Part shown: piece after piece, positions 48,791-61,651 of the stretch
Position numbering within the stretch: position 1 is the first letter of the stretch
Layout of the letters: every line of letters starts with the position of its first letter
Assembly (NCBI RefSeq): GCF_004210375.1
Contig: NC_134825.1
Coordinates: forward strand, 7,254,001-7,318,000
Length of the DNA: 64,000 nt
Origin: Tachypleus tridentatus
Lineage: Eukaryota > Arthropoda > Merostomata > Xiphosura > Limulidae
Direction: 5' to 3'
The notes under the pieces: generated by a model
What the model was told of the DNA's origin: nothing
The model's input: only the letters and a program-made list of their open reading frames with translations
Database searches by the model: none
Program-made: the position numbers and the translations under genes

Positions 48791-50344
48791 CCTTTAGTGA
48801 TAGGTCACAGGTCAAAGGCTATGTCATCTTGTTTGTTGACTTGCATTCAAAATTTTATTGAACTATTTTATGAATTTATGTCAGTAAGTTTGGAATCAAA
48901 TTGTAGATTATAATTTAAATTTTAATATTATATAAGAGTTGATTTCTTCATTTAAAAGTAAATATTAAAAGAAACTATCTAAATATAGATTTTAGTGAGT
49001 CACATGGTAAGTTGAACGTGGTACTGTTTAAAATTAGATGTTTGTGATGTCAAAATATTAAGTCTATACTTTTGTAAAAATTGGGAACCCACATTACTAA
49101 TATCAAGCTAGAATACAAAACAAGAACCTCATGTCTTATTATTTCACTGAGACATGGCTTATGTACTGAATCAAACAAAGTGGTCCTACTAAAACTTTCC
49201 ATTTTTTTGAAATGGTCCCTTACATAATATCATTACAGTATATGACATGTTTAGAATGTCCCCTAGTGATTTTCTCAGCTGTCTTAATCTGTGAAAAATG
49301 CTACCATGTTCTTTCAAACAAAGATTTCAAGTAGTGTCTTTAGTCTACTTGAATATTCATATTTTTTAAAATCTAAATACATCTTAGTTACTAAGCTTAA
49401 TGAATTATAATGAAATTCTATTGTATCAGTGTAGTTATTTATGATTTTTTTTTTGTTATTCAATTGTGTATGTAAAATATTAAAAATTATTTCTTTGATA
49501 TTCTCCACATTTTAAAAGGCTTAGCAACCAGCAGCAACCAAATTCAAAGATCATAGTGAGAAGAGATAATTGTTTGCTTTACTTCTAAATTTATTGTTCT
49601 ATATTTTAAGAAAAAATAAGCTATCAAACTTAAGTATAATAATTTAAATGTGACTGTATATTACAAACTACTAGTCCAATAAAACACAGCCAAAACAGGA
49701 AAGACTAAAGGTCAGTTTCATATTACTACATACATAAGGAGTGCACATGCACTGCATCAATGTAAGCTATATAATGTTAGGTAGGCATGACTGGAAGGTC
49801 AATATAATAAAAAAATAATAAATATACATGTTCATATATAGCATTATGAGGCTTAAGGTACTTAGACTAAATGTGCCTATTTTTGTGTTATGGTATGCAG
49901 CCATTCTAGCATGAAAAAAGCATAATTTATTTACTAATATTTTTATGATAGTTACAGGGTTGGTCAAATGACAGACTCCACATAAAGTATATAAAATAAC
50001 ATAAAATATAAAGTTTGACAAAAAACAAATGTTTGAAATGTATTTAGGAAGTTTCAGAAATTATTCAAATAATATTTGAGATTTTTGGTATGACTAATAG
50101 TTTTCTTTATCATAATATAAAATCACTTTGCACTCAGACTAGCAACAAAACACCACCTATTTTTACAGACAAATCCTGAGTAAAAATATTTCATTATAAA
50201 ATCTGATTTTTTGTGTACAAAAATTTGTTAATCTTTACTAAAATTGTACCAAATTTTGTGAAGATACAAAAACTTTATTAAAAGTTATATTGCAAATGTG
50301 TAAATGAACTTACGTATTTTATACTGAGCCCATTGTGAAAGGGT
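48791..50344 (-). other. TMBIM4 intron, no feature seen
   Basis: AT-rich intron with no named element or exon. Confidence 0.4.
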
Positions 50345-51180
50345 TAAGGAATCTAACAAGTATGAGCTATCGAAGTAGTAACTCAGCTAGTTTTAATTGC
50401 TTCCTAAGTAGGGAAATCAATAAGTATAATTTATACTTCTGGGTAATAATTCCATAGGTTTTATTTGTCTTTTTTAAGGAAACCAACTAACTTAAACAAT
50501 CCTAAGAACTAATCTACCAAATTTCAAATAATTTACACAAGGAAAACAACAGGTTTAAAATAGCCATATCAGTATTAATCTAACTACTTTAAAATGTCAT
50601 TAACAGAAGAAATAATTATAATCTGTTCTCCTAAAGAGTAACCTAAGCAGTTTCAACTAACATTCAGAAGCAAGAACTAACAAGTATACACAATCTTCAC
50701 AAACACAAATGTTGTCAGTTTGAACTATCTTTTAAAAAATTATTAAGTATAAGCTATATTCCTGTATGGCAATATGGTCTTTCTTTGAGAGATTCCTTAG
50801 GTAGAGTATTTGTGATGAAACTATATTGAATAGATGACAACTACTTGTTGTAAAAACAAAGGTGAGTTATATGACCTGAAGATGAAAGGTGGAACACCTT
50901 TGAAATATTCTCTACACTTGTGTTTCTACAACATTCAGTTTGGTTTCATAAGTACCATGGTCTGTTTCAACCACCATTTATATAAGCACTAATCAGTATT
51001 TACATAAGCAACATAAACAGTATTCCTTAGTGATATAATCATTTCCATCAGTCCCTAGTGGAAGGTAATTAAGCAGTAATCAAGTAGTTTCAACTACTAT
51101 TTGATTAAAGTAACTAATAAGTAATAACTGTCTTCTAAAACAGTAAACTAACCAGTTTCATCTATCTTAACTTAGGAATG
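50345..51180. repeat. Ancient degenerate tandem repeat (block 3)
   Basis: Heavily diverged motifs such as aaccaactaacttaaacaat and aaactaaccagtttcatcta, spaced about 40-50 bp and interrupted. This appears to be the far end of the array that starts at 47470. Confidence 0.55.
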
Positions 51181-51318
51181 TGAAGTTATCTCCAAAGTTT
51201 ATTACGTTGAATCACACACACCCTCAAACAATAAAGAAAGACTGAATTTAAATTTTTTTTTTTGGAAATAGTGAAGCCATTTACCTAGATACTTAAAAAA
51301 GAAACACAGAATCCATAC

Positions 51319-51364
51319 CTGAAGCATACCAGCAATAATCAAAATCCAAAGCATGGAAAATAAC
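51319..51364 (-). CDS. TMBIM4: TMBIM4-like protein, 46-bp exon
   Basis: On the - strand the acceptor ttttcag is followed by 46 bases and the donor gtatgg. The first base completes a glycine codon begun in the 57923 exon. The remaining 15 codons read LFSMLWILIIAGMLQ, part of a transmembrane helix. Joined to its neighbours it gives FSMWGAG-LFSMLWILIIAGMLQ-IFFGS, collinear with TMBIM4 of other animals. Phases agree on both sides. Confidence 0.93.
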
Positions 51365-51547
51365 CTGAAAACATGATTTAAATGTATAATAAAGACCACT
51401 AAACACATCATAACTGTCAAACATATAATACCACTAAACACAAAATAATTGTCAAATGTATAATACCATTAAACACATCATAATTGTCAAATGTATAATT
51501 ATTATCATTATAAACACATCATAATTCAATAAGAACAATAATTATAC

Positions 51548-51835
51548 AGCTATAGCATGTTACTATATGAAACCACTGCTGGTGATATGTTGAACCAATT
51601 CCCCATAATGGTAACATCTTAAAACATGTTGCTATACTGAACTACTGCTAGCTAGTGCTATGTTGAACCAATTCCCCATACTGGAAACATCTTAAAATGT
51701 GCTAGTATATCAAACCATTACTAGTTATACATTGAACCAATTACCATACTAATAACATCTTAAAGCATGTCACTATATTAAACTACTGCCTGTGATACAC
51801 TGAACAACTCCCAAAATGGTAACACATGAAAACAG
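51548..51835. repeat. Degenerate tandem repeat of roughly 80 bp, about 4 copies
   Basis: Recurrent gaaccaattccccata and taacatcttaaa blocks with gcatgt-actatat between them. Intronic in TMBIM4. Confidence 0.75.
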
Positions 51836-52559
51836 GTTAACTTCAACTTTCTTTGGCATTTTTATTTCAATTTCTCACTGAACCATGTTTTATTGTTCTT
51901 GATGTTAACATTTTCCTAATCTGAAAATATATTTCTAATAGATACTCAGCCCCTGCCACAAAACATCTTTTCTTTATCATACTGTCTTCTGAAAGTGCAA
52001 CACTTACCATCAACCTTCTTCTGCTTCTGCATATTCACATGTAAATGATTTTGCAGCAGCTCTCCACCAATAGGAATGTGACACAACTTCTAGTGTAACT
52101 AGTACCCTCTGTACATTTGCACTTTTTAATTACTTTAAGATTGGTTATAGGACTTACACCACATACTGCCAGAAGTGAGGAGACTGGGTGGGAAATGTGA
52201 GTAGAGGTAAGTATCTATCACAAATACATTTTCAGTTTAGGAAAAGGTTAACTTTCAATATATTTTTTTCCTCCCCTCACAAAATAGCTAGAATCCTACA
52301 CTGAACAGGAGAAGAACCAGTGAAAGAGTTCTACCTCTTCAGGAGGTGCCCAAAGAGAAACCATGAGTTGTGAACCCCCCAAAAAATATCACACCTCAGT
52401 GGGAAACCAAACCACATTCACTCAAGATATACTTTTCACCCTTTCATGAATGTGTCACTGACATAAAAGGTGGAAAAACATGAAGGAATTCCAAAGTACG
52501 TTATACCTATTAATGGAACTCCTGGGTGTCGAGTGGCTAAAATACAACATACTCTAGTG

Positions 52560-53760
52560 GTTTTGACCTCACCCAACACCAAGCAATACATGCAATTGTT
52601 CATCAGTTCTTCAATAGGTAGAAGACCACCTATCTCTTAATGTTTAATTGGAAATTGGTAGGGTAAAGGAGCTTCCATTCCAAAATCTGTTTCCACTTGT
52701 GTGCACTTCCAACCCAACCAACATCTAATTCACCATGAACCGACATTCAGCAGATGGAAAGAAGGTCAAAAGCCTTAATGGGATGATATCTTTAGTCCAA
52801 AACTTAGAGGCATAGGGTATGTTTCTTTCAGTCTGCTGTAGGAGAAGGGCACTCAACCATACTCAACTGGGAAGATGTGGTGTATACAGCTACAATCAGC
52901 ACTTGATCTGTTGAGAACCAACATACATTAGATGGTAGGAAGAGGGACCACAAACATAGAGAGCATCTTCAATTCAAAACCTGGCAGCACTTGGCATTTT
53001 TCATCCAGTACATGGGAGAAGGAGAGTAATCAGTCAGTACACAAGAAAGGACTTGTATAATTGTGGCATGTTAGAGGGCTTCAACCAAAACCTAGCAGCA
53101 TATGAAATTGTATATCAGGTTTGCAGAAGGAAGTGCGAACATCAACACACACAAAATGCCACTGTCTTACTCTCGACTGAGTGGTATGATGCATCAGTCA
53201 GGAAGACAGGCCTCTATGAACCAACACCCCAGCAGCTAGGAACTGAGAAGTGGTAAGGACTCCCACATATATTAAAAGAAAGGAAATAAAAACCAGTTAG
53301 AGTTCAGTAGACCACCTCACTACAGACAGTCCAATGAGTAACCTCAATACCCTACTCTGAAAGGCAGAGCTACAACATCTACAGAGTGAATCAAAGAATA
53401 CCCAGTTGCATTTGGAATTGTACTTCAGGTCCACAGTAGGAAATATCTCAATGCCATGGAGCATCACATATAAGCAACATTTCCTGCTACGTGTGTTCAT
53501 TAGTGTACAAACTAGGATGCACATATTTGTAAAACAAAAGATCATTAGAGAGAACTACTTACAGTCCTATGGAACTCTACATCTAAATGGCATGCATACC
53601 TAATCCTGCAACAAAATTGTTTTGGCATAGATAACAACTGAATGTGGAGATACACAATCAACACCTGTCAACATCTGAAATTTTATACCAGGTCTGCAGT
53701 AGAATGAGTTACAACATAACTGATGTCAAGCATAGTCACAGGATGAACAGTGCAGATTTT
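52560..53760. repeat. Degenerate long-period repeat region
   Basis: Related phrases recur irregularly: caaaacctggcagca (about 52975), caaaacctagcagcatatga (about 53087), caaaacttagaggcat (52797), plus atgaaccgacattcagcag (52735), gagaaccaacataca (52915) and atgaaccaacaccccagcag (53216). Each is followed by a caggt-tgcagtagga-like segment. The spacing is about 110-300 bp, so this is an old satellite-like tandem or a multiply inserted repeat. Several apparent ORFs here are not credible genes. Confidence 0.5.
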
Positions 53761-56700
53761 CAGAAAAAAAAAGCATAACTGGCAGGCACCACTTGGCACA
53801 GAGTTGGATCCATAATACACTAGGAAAAAGGCTTCTGCACATACATAAACAACAAAATATAGTATAAACCAGTCATACGAAAACTATGGTGTTTAGGATT
53901 AGAACTGGAGGTAAACAAAAAGCTACTGACCAACAAATGGCCAAGTGTTGTGAAATAATGTGAAACAAAGGTATGAGTTACTGAGGTGACAGATTTGATG
54001 AGAGGATACCTTAAAAGGCAACACTCTGCACATGAAAGGGAAGAATACAACAGCATAATTAACAAGCAAATCAAATCCACCTCTCAAGAATAATGGGAGA
54101 AAAAATGGTATTACATTTCCATATAGCAGAAATCTTGGGCAAAAATGAACAGTCAGAGAAAGGGAAGAACAAAGAAATTGATGAAGAACTACAGCAAAAA
54201 CTGATTGCAAAGATTTCAAATCACTACCAGCCATAAGCCAATAACATGAGGAAGAGGGATTTGAAGGAAGAAAAAACACAGAGGGAACAAGAAGACAAAG
54301 GTACAAACTGAGGAGGGGTGTGGGTATGAAGGAGAGCACAAAGATTCGAATTGAGTATTGGATTTTAGGAAAAAGAAAATAAATGAAATAACAAAGACAA
54401 CACTGAAGAGCAGAAGACAAAGGTGAACATGTAAATTTAAATGTACTAGATAATGCAGCTTGACACCCAGCAATTGAAGAGAATGAGAGTCTGCTGTCAA
54501 AGAACCAAGTGAAAATGTAGCCAACTGTGGGAGTGAAGTATAATAGCTCCAGCAGAGTGACCAACAATCAAAAGTATATCATTTACACTAATAAACAGAC
54601 AAGCAGGAAGGATATACAGGATAGGCAATCAATGTGGGAACATGCATGGAACATCTGGACTGCCAGGCAAGGGACCTAACAAAAACCATGTCTAGAGCTG
54701 TAGAACAGGAATGGATGAATGATGCAAACCAGACTGAAGTTGACAAAGAATTGTGAATGACAAAGGAAGAGGAGAAGATGCCTAAAACCTGTACTGAAGA
54801 GAAAACCATATCTTACTGAGCCCAAACTGAGTCACTAGTAGAAGATATGAAGTGGTCTGAAACAATGAAAGGACCCTGGGAAGAAGTTATATACGATATA
54901 TATATATACAAATAATATTTAATCCAATTTTGACTGAGAGCATATACAGTCATTTCTACAAAATGAAGAATGGGAGACCAAAAACAAAGAAGCTATACAT
55001 TGAGATGTGTGGCAAAAACATCCAAATTGGAAATCACCAATCAGAACACAACTCTCATAACTGCAAGTTATCCATGTAATGGTGGAAATGAAGATCTCTG
55101 GCATGAAGCAGTTCAGAGAATGACTTGGCTACTCAGCATAAGGCATAAGAAGTCAAAGCCAGACCACATGGTAGAGTATGAAACTGATAAATTCCAGATG
55201 CCAAGGAGATGGAAATGTGTAGATAGGCATCCTACACATCGACCTTCATAATCCACAAACCAGGAGACAAAACCCACTGAAGGGTTAAGTACAAGTCCAT
55301 CATAAATTTGGGGATGATCAGGAGTGATAATTCTATAACTGGTCCCTAATTTCCTGCCTTTATAGATACAGAAAAACAGACAGGAATACAATCCTAGCTG
55401 AGAAGGTTCCCCATTTACTATAGCCTCTTTTGAAAGTAAGTTCCAAAATGCCACCTGTAAATAAACAAGATATGTTGGTGAGGTAAAGACAATGGGATGA
55501 GAAGACAATAGATAATGAGAGATAGGAATGAAAGTGAAGGGTCACACACACTCAAAGAACCTGTAGGGCCCATGGATCTGTTGTAAACTGTTTCCACACA
55601 AGGTAAAAATGGAAAAGGCTGGCCCCAACTCTGTGGTTGAGTTACCAATGCTGCAAATCCTTCATAATGTTTTCAAGTAACAAGATGACTGTGAAAAGAT
55701 GAAGAAAAAGAGACCACAATTGGCAAAAGATTTGACAGGAAGGGGGAGAGAAAAAACAAAAAACAGTAAGAGGATGTTGGGATAAAGGAGTATTTAACAG
55801 GGATAATGAATTATGAAGATAAATGGACTCAACTCAGGTCTCTAATATCACAATATGAAATAGCAAGTAAATGTACTCAAGAAAGAATGGTATCCTAATC
55901 CAGAAGGTCCCAACAGCATATCAGCCATGTCTGAAGGTGAAAGGTGTAGTAAACAGAATATTGAAAACATCATCTGAAAATCCTTCAGAATACAAGTGAA
56001 TTGTCTGATCCAAAAAGTACAGAGACAATAATGCATGCACAATTGTGGGCAACACCAGTTTGATACAAGAAAAGTGTGGTTGAGAGAAATTCACAACACA
56101 TTAGAGTTTCAACCCTAGAATGTAAAATAATGTGAGATTTCAATTGCTGGTCATCAAGATAAGGGGAAGGAAGATCTTCGATGTGTAAGATATATTAACC
56201 CTCAACTGAAATTAATCCCTCAAAATGCTGAGAAAACACTAAATATAGATCCATACATACACCACCAAACATGACATATTGAGAAGCACAGGAAACATGA
56301 GATAAGGATAAGACAGCATAAACCTGTGTGAAGGAGGTCTGGGTTAATCACCTGATATTATTCATGATTGAGAAGCATATTCACAGGGAGAAACATGTCC
56401 CAATTCCCATCCAACACCCCAGGGGCAGGCATGACAGAATATTCCACATGTAGTGGTAAAGGTTGCATCAATGTCGACATTTTTTGCCAACTAACTACCA
56501 TCACATAATTGGCTGATAACTGAGTACTCAACCCAGAAGTCGAGGAACTTGTAACAGCTGTGGTGAACGTAACAATCTGAAACAAGTTCAATACAAAAGT
56601 GTAAGAAAAATTGGTAAGAGTAACATTTTACAGTTCAAAAATGTGTAAAAGTAGAGAAATACTGAAGTAAAATGAAGTCGGTAGTGTAACTAAAAACATA

Positions 56701-57922
56701 AATTTGCAAGTAAAAAAAGCATATCTGTTCAATGCTACTGCAAACAGAAAAGTGAAGACAAGAGCAAATGTGCTGGTTGTGTTGTGCTCATATTTATGGA
56801 AAGCTGCTGCAAACTCACATACGAATATTCAGAAACAAAAGGTAGAAAGTTTGTAGTGTGCACTGAAAATACAAGCAAATAGAGGAAACCTATTTTGTAT
56901 AAAGAGGAGGTATGATACTGTATCAGAAGTTTTAATTTGCCCTGGACAACTTACTTTGCTCTCTTTGCAATTTTTATTTAAATTTTATACCAATCCATTT
57001 ATTTTTTCCTTAATATTAATAAAAAAGTGTAAGAAATTTTATCAGTGTTTTAATAAAAGTAACCGATTATAATCCACAGTTTAAATGCATGAGTTACAAG
57101 GGTATTATAGTTGAGCTAAGTTACTTGAACTTGGTTTTCTCTTCTCCTCTAAGTTCTGTTTATTCTATGTCAACAAAAACAAAATCTCAGCTTACAATAC
57201 CCAGTGTGGAACATGTACAAAGTATAATTTTCTATGGCAGTTCCATAAGCAGAATTGTTTCAAAACCAAACACTTGGATGTTGCTTTAATACTTAGATTT
57301 AGGACTCACCTAAAACTCTTGATCAGAACAAACTTTTGTGAGATAAATTTTAAAGGTAAATATTCTGTTAATCAAAAGGCTATAAAACTGCTGATTCAAT
57401 GGATTTCAATCATTATAGGTTTCAGTTATCTGGTATACTATATTACAGTAAAAAGCCAAAACTTTGCAAATTTGACAATGTCAAAGGTCAAAGTAAGAAA
57501 ACCATTAGGCCAAATTATCTGGTGTCCACTGAGGGTTTCAGAAACTGAAGTAGTTTAAACTCTGATACATTTTCCCGTCTCCAAATGTAATATCGTTAAT
57601 ATTTTACTAGCTATTTCTTATTCATGTAACTCTGTTGCAAGTTTTCCTGGCTTCAATTCTGATGTGCTTACTAGCTAAATCTTATTCATGTTAATATTGT
57701 TTCTTCCAACAGATGTATAAGTTGTTTTTACAAATGACACTGGTCAGTCCATAAAATTTTGAAATTCATGAACCATGGAAAATTATCATTTTTTAATGCA
57801 GGATTATCATCACTCATGTATTTGTTATTTTTATTCTTATATTTTTAGTTATCTTTGTTTTTGTTAGATTTTCTAAACATATTTAATCATGTTAACTATA
57901 ATTCATTATGAAAATTTTATAC
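53761..57922 (-). other. TMBIM4 intron, unassigned purine-rich sequence
   Basis: The + strand is rich in A and G from about 54000 to 56600, making long but low-complexity open frames on the - strand (rich in S, L, F). I see no domain and do not call genes. Positions 56640-57922 are ordinary AT-rich intron. Confidence 0.4.
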
Positions 57923-58040
57923 CCTGCTCCCCACATGCTGAAGTCTCTTTTGGATTGAAAAGTATACAAAGTCAGTCCAACGGTGACAGCCATGGTCAAG
58001 AAAAAGGCTTCAAGAACAGCTAACTGATCATAGAAGGTCA
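57923..58040 (-). CDS. TMBIM4: TMBIM4-like protein, 118-bp exon
   Basis: Acceptor ttcctag, donor gtataa on the - strand. Completed with the last base of the 59151 exon it encodes [20 protein letters not shown] and [20 protein letters not shown]. The TLQSKRDFS.WGAG-like block is strongly characteristic of Lifeguard proteins. The exon covers one transmembrane helix and the following cytoplasmic loop and ends two bases into a glycine codon. Confidence 0.95.
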
Positions 58041-59150
58041 CTAGGAAGAAAAAAGTAATATTTTTGTCATTTATATTTGCTTCAAAAAAACGTAAATCCT
58101 CATTAACTTTTATCATGCTTCAGTATTCTATATGATAATTAAATATTAATTAGCAACTCTTTCTACATACATTATTATTGGCCTTATAATTAGATACTAA
58201 TCACTGACAAGTTTTTATCCCATGTTTCAACTGCTAATCTGCTGTCAACTTCAGGAAAGTTCTCAAAGCTACTACTGTGTTAGTAATGGTTGAGAGTCAA
58301 CCGTGGATCTTGTTGATGAAATTATGGTGTGTTATTCACTCAATAGAGGGGGCTAGTGCATTAGAACTCTTTAGGTGTTAATCTACTGCCATTTCAGAGA
58401 TGTGCTAAAAAGGACAATATTTGCATTGTTAATTGTCAGGATTTGATGCAGAGTGTTCTTTGTATAAAGATTTGTGGATTATTCACAAAACTGAGAAAGG
58501 AGTTACACAATTATAATTATGATTCCTCTTCTAAAGAGAATGACATCCAGTCAAGTGGATAACACACAAAAACTTATACAAAAGAAGCCCCAACATCAAA
58601 TTTCAGCCACTACTAAAACACAAAACATCTTCCCACAGACAATTAAAATGTATAAAACTTGATAAGTAAATAGTATCTAATTATTAAAATATAAAATAAA
58701 AAAATTAAAACTTCAAATGTAAAAAAATAAGAAAATGTTTCTACTCAATAATTAATTAGACATAGACGCCTAAAATAAAACAATGATTAATATTCAATTG
58801 TTACAACTTTATAGTAAGTATTGGACATTACTCAATAAGAAGGGTAAAATACTGAATGTACACAACTGTTAATAATCATTTAGTCTACCGCTTTAGACAT
58901 CTTTTACCTAACATACTAAGCGATAGCAAAATAGTTTGAAAACTAAAGTCATTTGAATTACAACCCACACAACATGAAACAGTCTAAAATTATCCGAATA
59001 TCAACTTTATTACATGTTTTGTGAACAAATCTATTTTACGAATCTCTTGTATTTCTTAAAACAGATATCAGAGATATCCAAAAATCTGTTCCTTTATGAA
59101 AATGTTATGAATAGTTCTTAAGTTAAACAACACATAAGCAAAGCACTTAC
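58041..59150 (-). other. TMBIM4 intron, no feature seen
   Basis: AT-rich intron of 1.1 kb with correct splice sites at both ends and nothing else recognisable. Confidence 0.6.
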
Positions 59151-59184
59151 CAACAACTGACACAGTATAGGCTTCTGAAAATGT
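59151..59184 (-). CDS. TMBIM4: TMBIM4-like protein, 34-bp micro-exon
   Basis: On the - strand, acceptor catcag, 34 bases, donor gtaagt. It encodes TFSEAYTVSVV plus one base of the next valine codon. This matches the TL.EA.TV..VV-TFYD segment of TMBIM4. Phases agree with the 57923 exon. The exon upstream of it was not found between 59185 and 64000, so the start of the gene is outside the window. Confidence 0.88.
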
Positions 59185-60043
59185 CTGATGATAAAAGAAA
59201 AAATAGTAAAACAATTACATTTAGAATCAAATAAATATTTTACCAGAATGTTTTAGAATTGTTCAAATTAAAAATAAACAGCTTTTACTTAAATGAAAGG
59301 AGAATAATAATACATTTCCTAACATTGTTTTAGGATTTCATTGTGAGAAAAAATTACATCCTGAATGAAAGTTTCAAAAACTTTTACTTAAGTTAATTTT
59401 TGACGCCAGTACTGTCAGATTTCTATGGTCGATGTTATAATTACAGCCATGTAACTAATAAATTATTTCAGTAGTGTGTGTCAGTAAATAAACAAATGTA
59501 AAAACACATACAGCAACTTAAAATATGTCTGACACACTTCATAAAATATTAACAAATCAACCATTTGATTACAATTTGGCAAAACATTACTTGAAGACAC
59601 AATACCTCAAGTAATTAGAGGGCTTTAATCCAAAGCAACAATATTTCATTTTTTCATCTACAAACACTCAATTTATTAAGTCAATTTGTGTGGTTTGTTT
59701 TAGACAATTTACACACACATCAGATGTAGAAACAAAAAGTGCATTTTACCATTATTTGTTTAGTTTACATGTATGATTTTTATTTAATGTTTATACCTCA
59801 AGACTATAAATATTAATGTGAAAGCTGCCAAATAGCACATGGTTCTAAGTAACTTAAAATTAAAAAAAACTAAGATAACACTTTAATTACAGCTTTGGCA
59901 CTGGCAAAGTAGCTGTTCAGATGAACAATGCAGAATGCTTTACCAAACCATACATACGTTTTTGCTTCTGGTGAAAATGACGACTTTAGAACTATATTTC
60001 TAAATAAATCATATACTGTTGCTGATACAGTAACAAAGGGATG

Positions 60044-60315
60044 TTTTTGTTTCGAATTTCACGCAAAGCTACTCGAGTGCTGCCTGTGCTAGCGGTACCT
60101 AATTTAACAGTGTAAGAATAGAGGGAAGGCAGCTAGTCATCACCATCCACTGCCAACTCTTGGGCTACTCTTTTACTAATAAATAATGGGATTGATAGTC
60201 ACATCATAACATGTCCACAGCTGAAATTGCAAGTATGTTTTGCATGACTGGAATTCAAAGCCACGACCCTCAGATTCTGAGTGGAGTGCCTTAATCACCT
60301 GGCCATGCTGGGCCG
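60044..60315 (-). mobile_element. tRNA-derived SINE (family 1), copy 6, with 11-bp TSD
   Basis: Full-length but more diverged copy. The target-site duplication ACAAAGGGATG is at 60033-60043 and 60316-60326. Like the other five copies it lies with its tRNA head on the right. Confidence 0.93.
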
Positions 60316-60750
60316 ACAAAGGGATGAAAACCAATTGTTCCTAAACAGATTGCTTAAACACAAATCAGGTAAACTTTGTTCCAATGACCAATGATTTACC
60401 ACATACAGTACAATTCACCTCTGGTATTTGATTGAAAGAGATAGTGTATGGCTTGCAACAACTTTGCACACAATGAATGCACAGAGACAAGTAAAAGAAA
60501 TAATTACTGGAAAATCACAAACCATTTCCATATTCTATGCCTGTATTTCTTTCAGTAATGCCAAGGAGGAATGTACAGAAACTGAGGACCATCCAGTCAA
60601 CAGTGAATATTCCAATTACTACATAGGTTTCGTGGATGTCCTCGAGTCTTATAGTTGAGAGGGATGTGATGGAACAAAGACAAGAGGAAGAGAAACAACA
60701 TACTTAGAAGAGAATGACAACATACTTAGTCAAACCTAGCAAATCATCAA

Positions 60751-61078
60751 CAATGATGATGAGGCCAGGCCTAGCAAATCCAGGCGGTGGTGAAGGATAT
60801 AACTGAAGGTGGTGAAGGATATAACTAGCTTCACAATGATGAGGCCAGGCCTAGCAAATCCACGTGAAGGTGGTGAAGGATATAACTAGCTTCACAATGA
60901 TGAGGCCAGGCCTAGCAAATCCACGTGAAGGTGGTGAAGGATATAACTAGCTTCACAATGATGAGGCCAGGCCTAGCAAATCCACGTGAAGGTGGTGAAG
61001 GATATAACTAGCTTCACAATGATGAGGCCAGGCCTAGCAAATCCACGTGAAGGTGGTGAAGGATATAACTAGCTTCAC
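60751..61078. repeat. 61-bp minisatellite, about 5 copies
   Basis: Units beginning caatgatgaggccaggcc, period 61 bp. The four central units are practically identical and the first is incomplete. Confidence 0.93.
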
Positions 61079-61106
61079 GCCAACACCATTTACTTTAATC
61101 ACCAGG

Positions 61107-61278
61107 CCATGATGGAAAAGCTAATTAACTCATCCATGTCAAGTAATCCTGTATGGCTATGCTATACTTATTTTTCAACATTATTTACTTTAATCACCAG
61201 GCCATTAACTGTGTGAGGAACGAGTATAGCATAGCCATACAGGATTAATTGACACAGAAGAGTTAATTAGCATGATGG
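61107..61278. repeat. Imperfect inverted repeat of about 60 bp
   Basis: Arms 61107-61168 and 61223-61278 are inverted complements (core aatcctgtatggctatgc on the left arm), with a 54-bp spacer. The spacer and the left flank also share a direct repeat (tttactttaatcaccaggcc at about 61089 and 61184). Confidence 0.88.
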
Positions 61279-61289
61279 AATAGCTACTA

Positions 61290-61650
61290 AGGAAAAGTTG
61301 GTACAATGATACAAGATTACTATAGTTGGCAGGGAAGACTTACCCAGCATACTATAATAGTTGGTGAGGAAGAGTTGGTACCATGATACAAGATTACAGT
61401 ACTTGGCAGGGAAGAGTTAATCAGCATGCAAGGACAACTGGGAAGAAAGAGTTGGTACCATGATACAAGATTACTATAGTTGGCAGGGAAGAGTTAATCA
61501 GCATACCATAATAATTGGTAAGGAAAAGTTGGTACCATGATACAAGATTACTATAGTTGGTAGGGAAGAGTTAATCAGCATACAAGGATAAGTGGGAAGG
61601 AAGAGTTGGTACAATGACACAAGATTACTGTAGTTGTCAGGGAAGAGAAT
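61290..61650. repeat. 77-bp minisatellite, about 4.7 copies
   Basis: Units marked by agttggtaccatgataca at about 61295, 61372, 61449, 61527 and 61603, spacing 77-78 bp, moderately diverged. It abuts the Penelope-like element. Confidence 0.88.
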
Positions 61651-61651
61651 A

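Noticed and set aside
53820..54567. 214-codon - strand open frame, and neighbouring - strand frames up to 56042
   Set aside because: S/L/F-rich low-complexity translations of A/G-rich + strand DNA, without domains or splice context, inside the TMBIM4 intron.
15076..60315. tRNA genes suggested by A-box/B-box-like sequence in the SINEs
   Set aside because: The heads do not fold into complete cloverleafs, are fused to SINE bodies and occur in several diverged copies with target-site duplications. They are retroposed tRNA-like heads.
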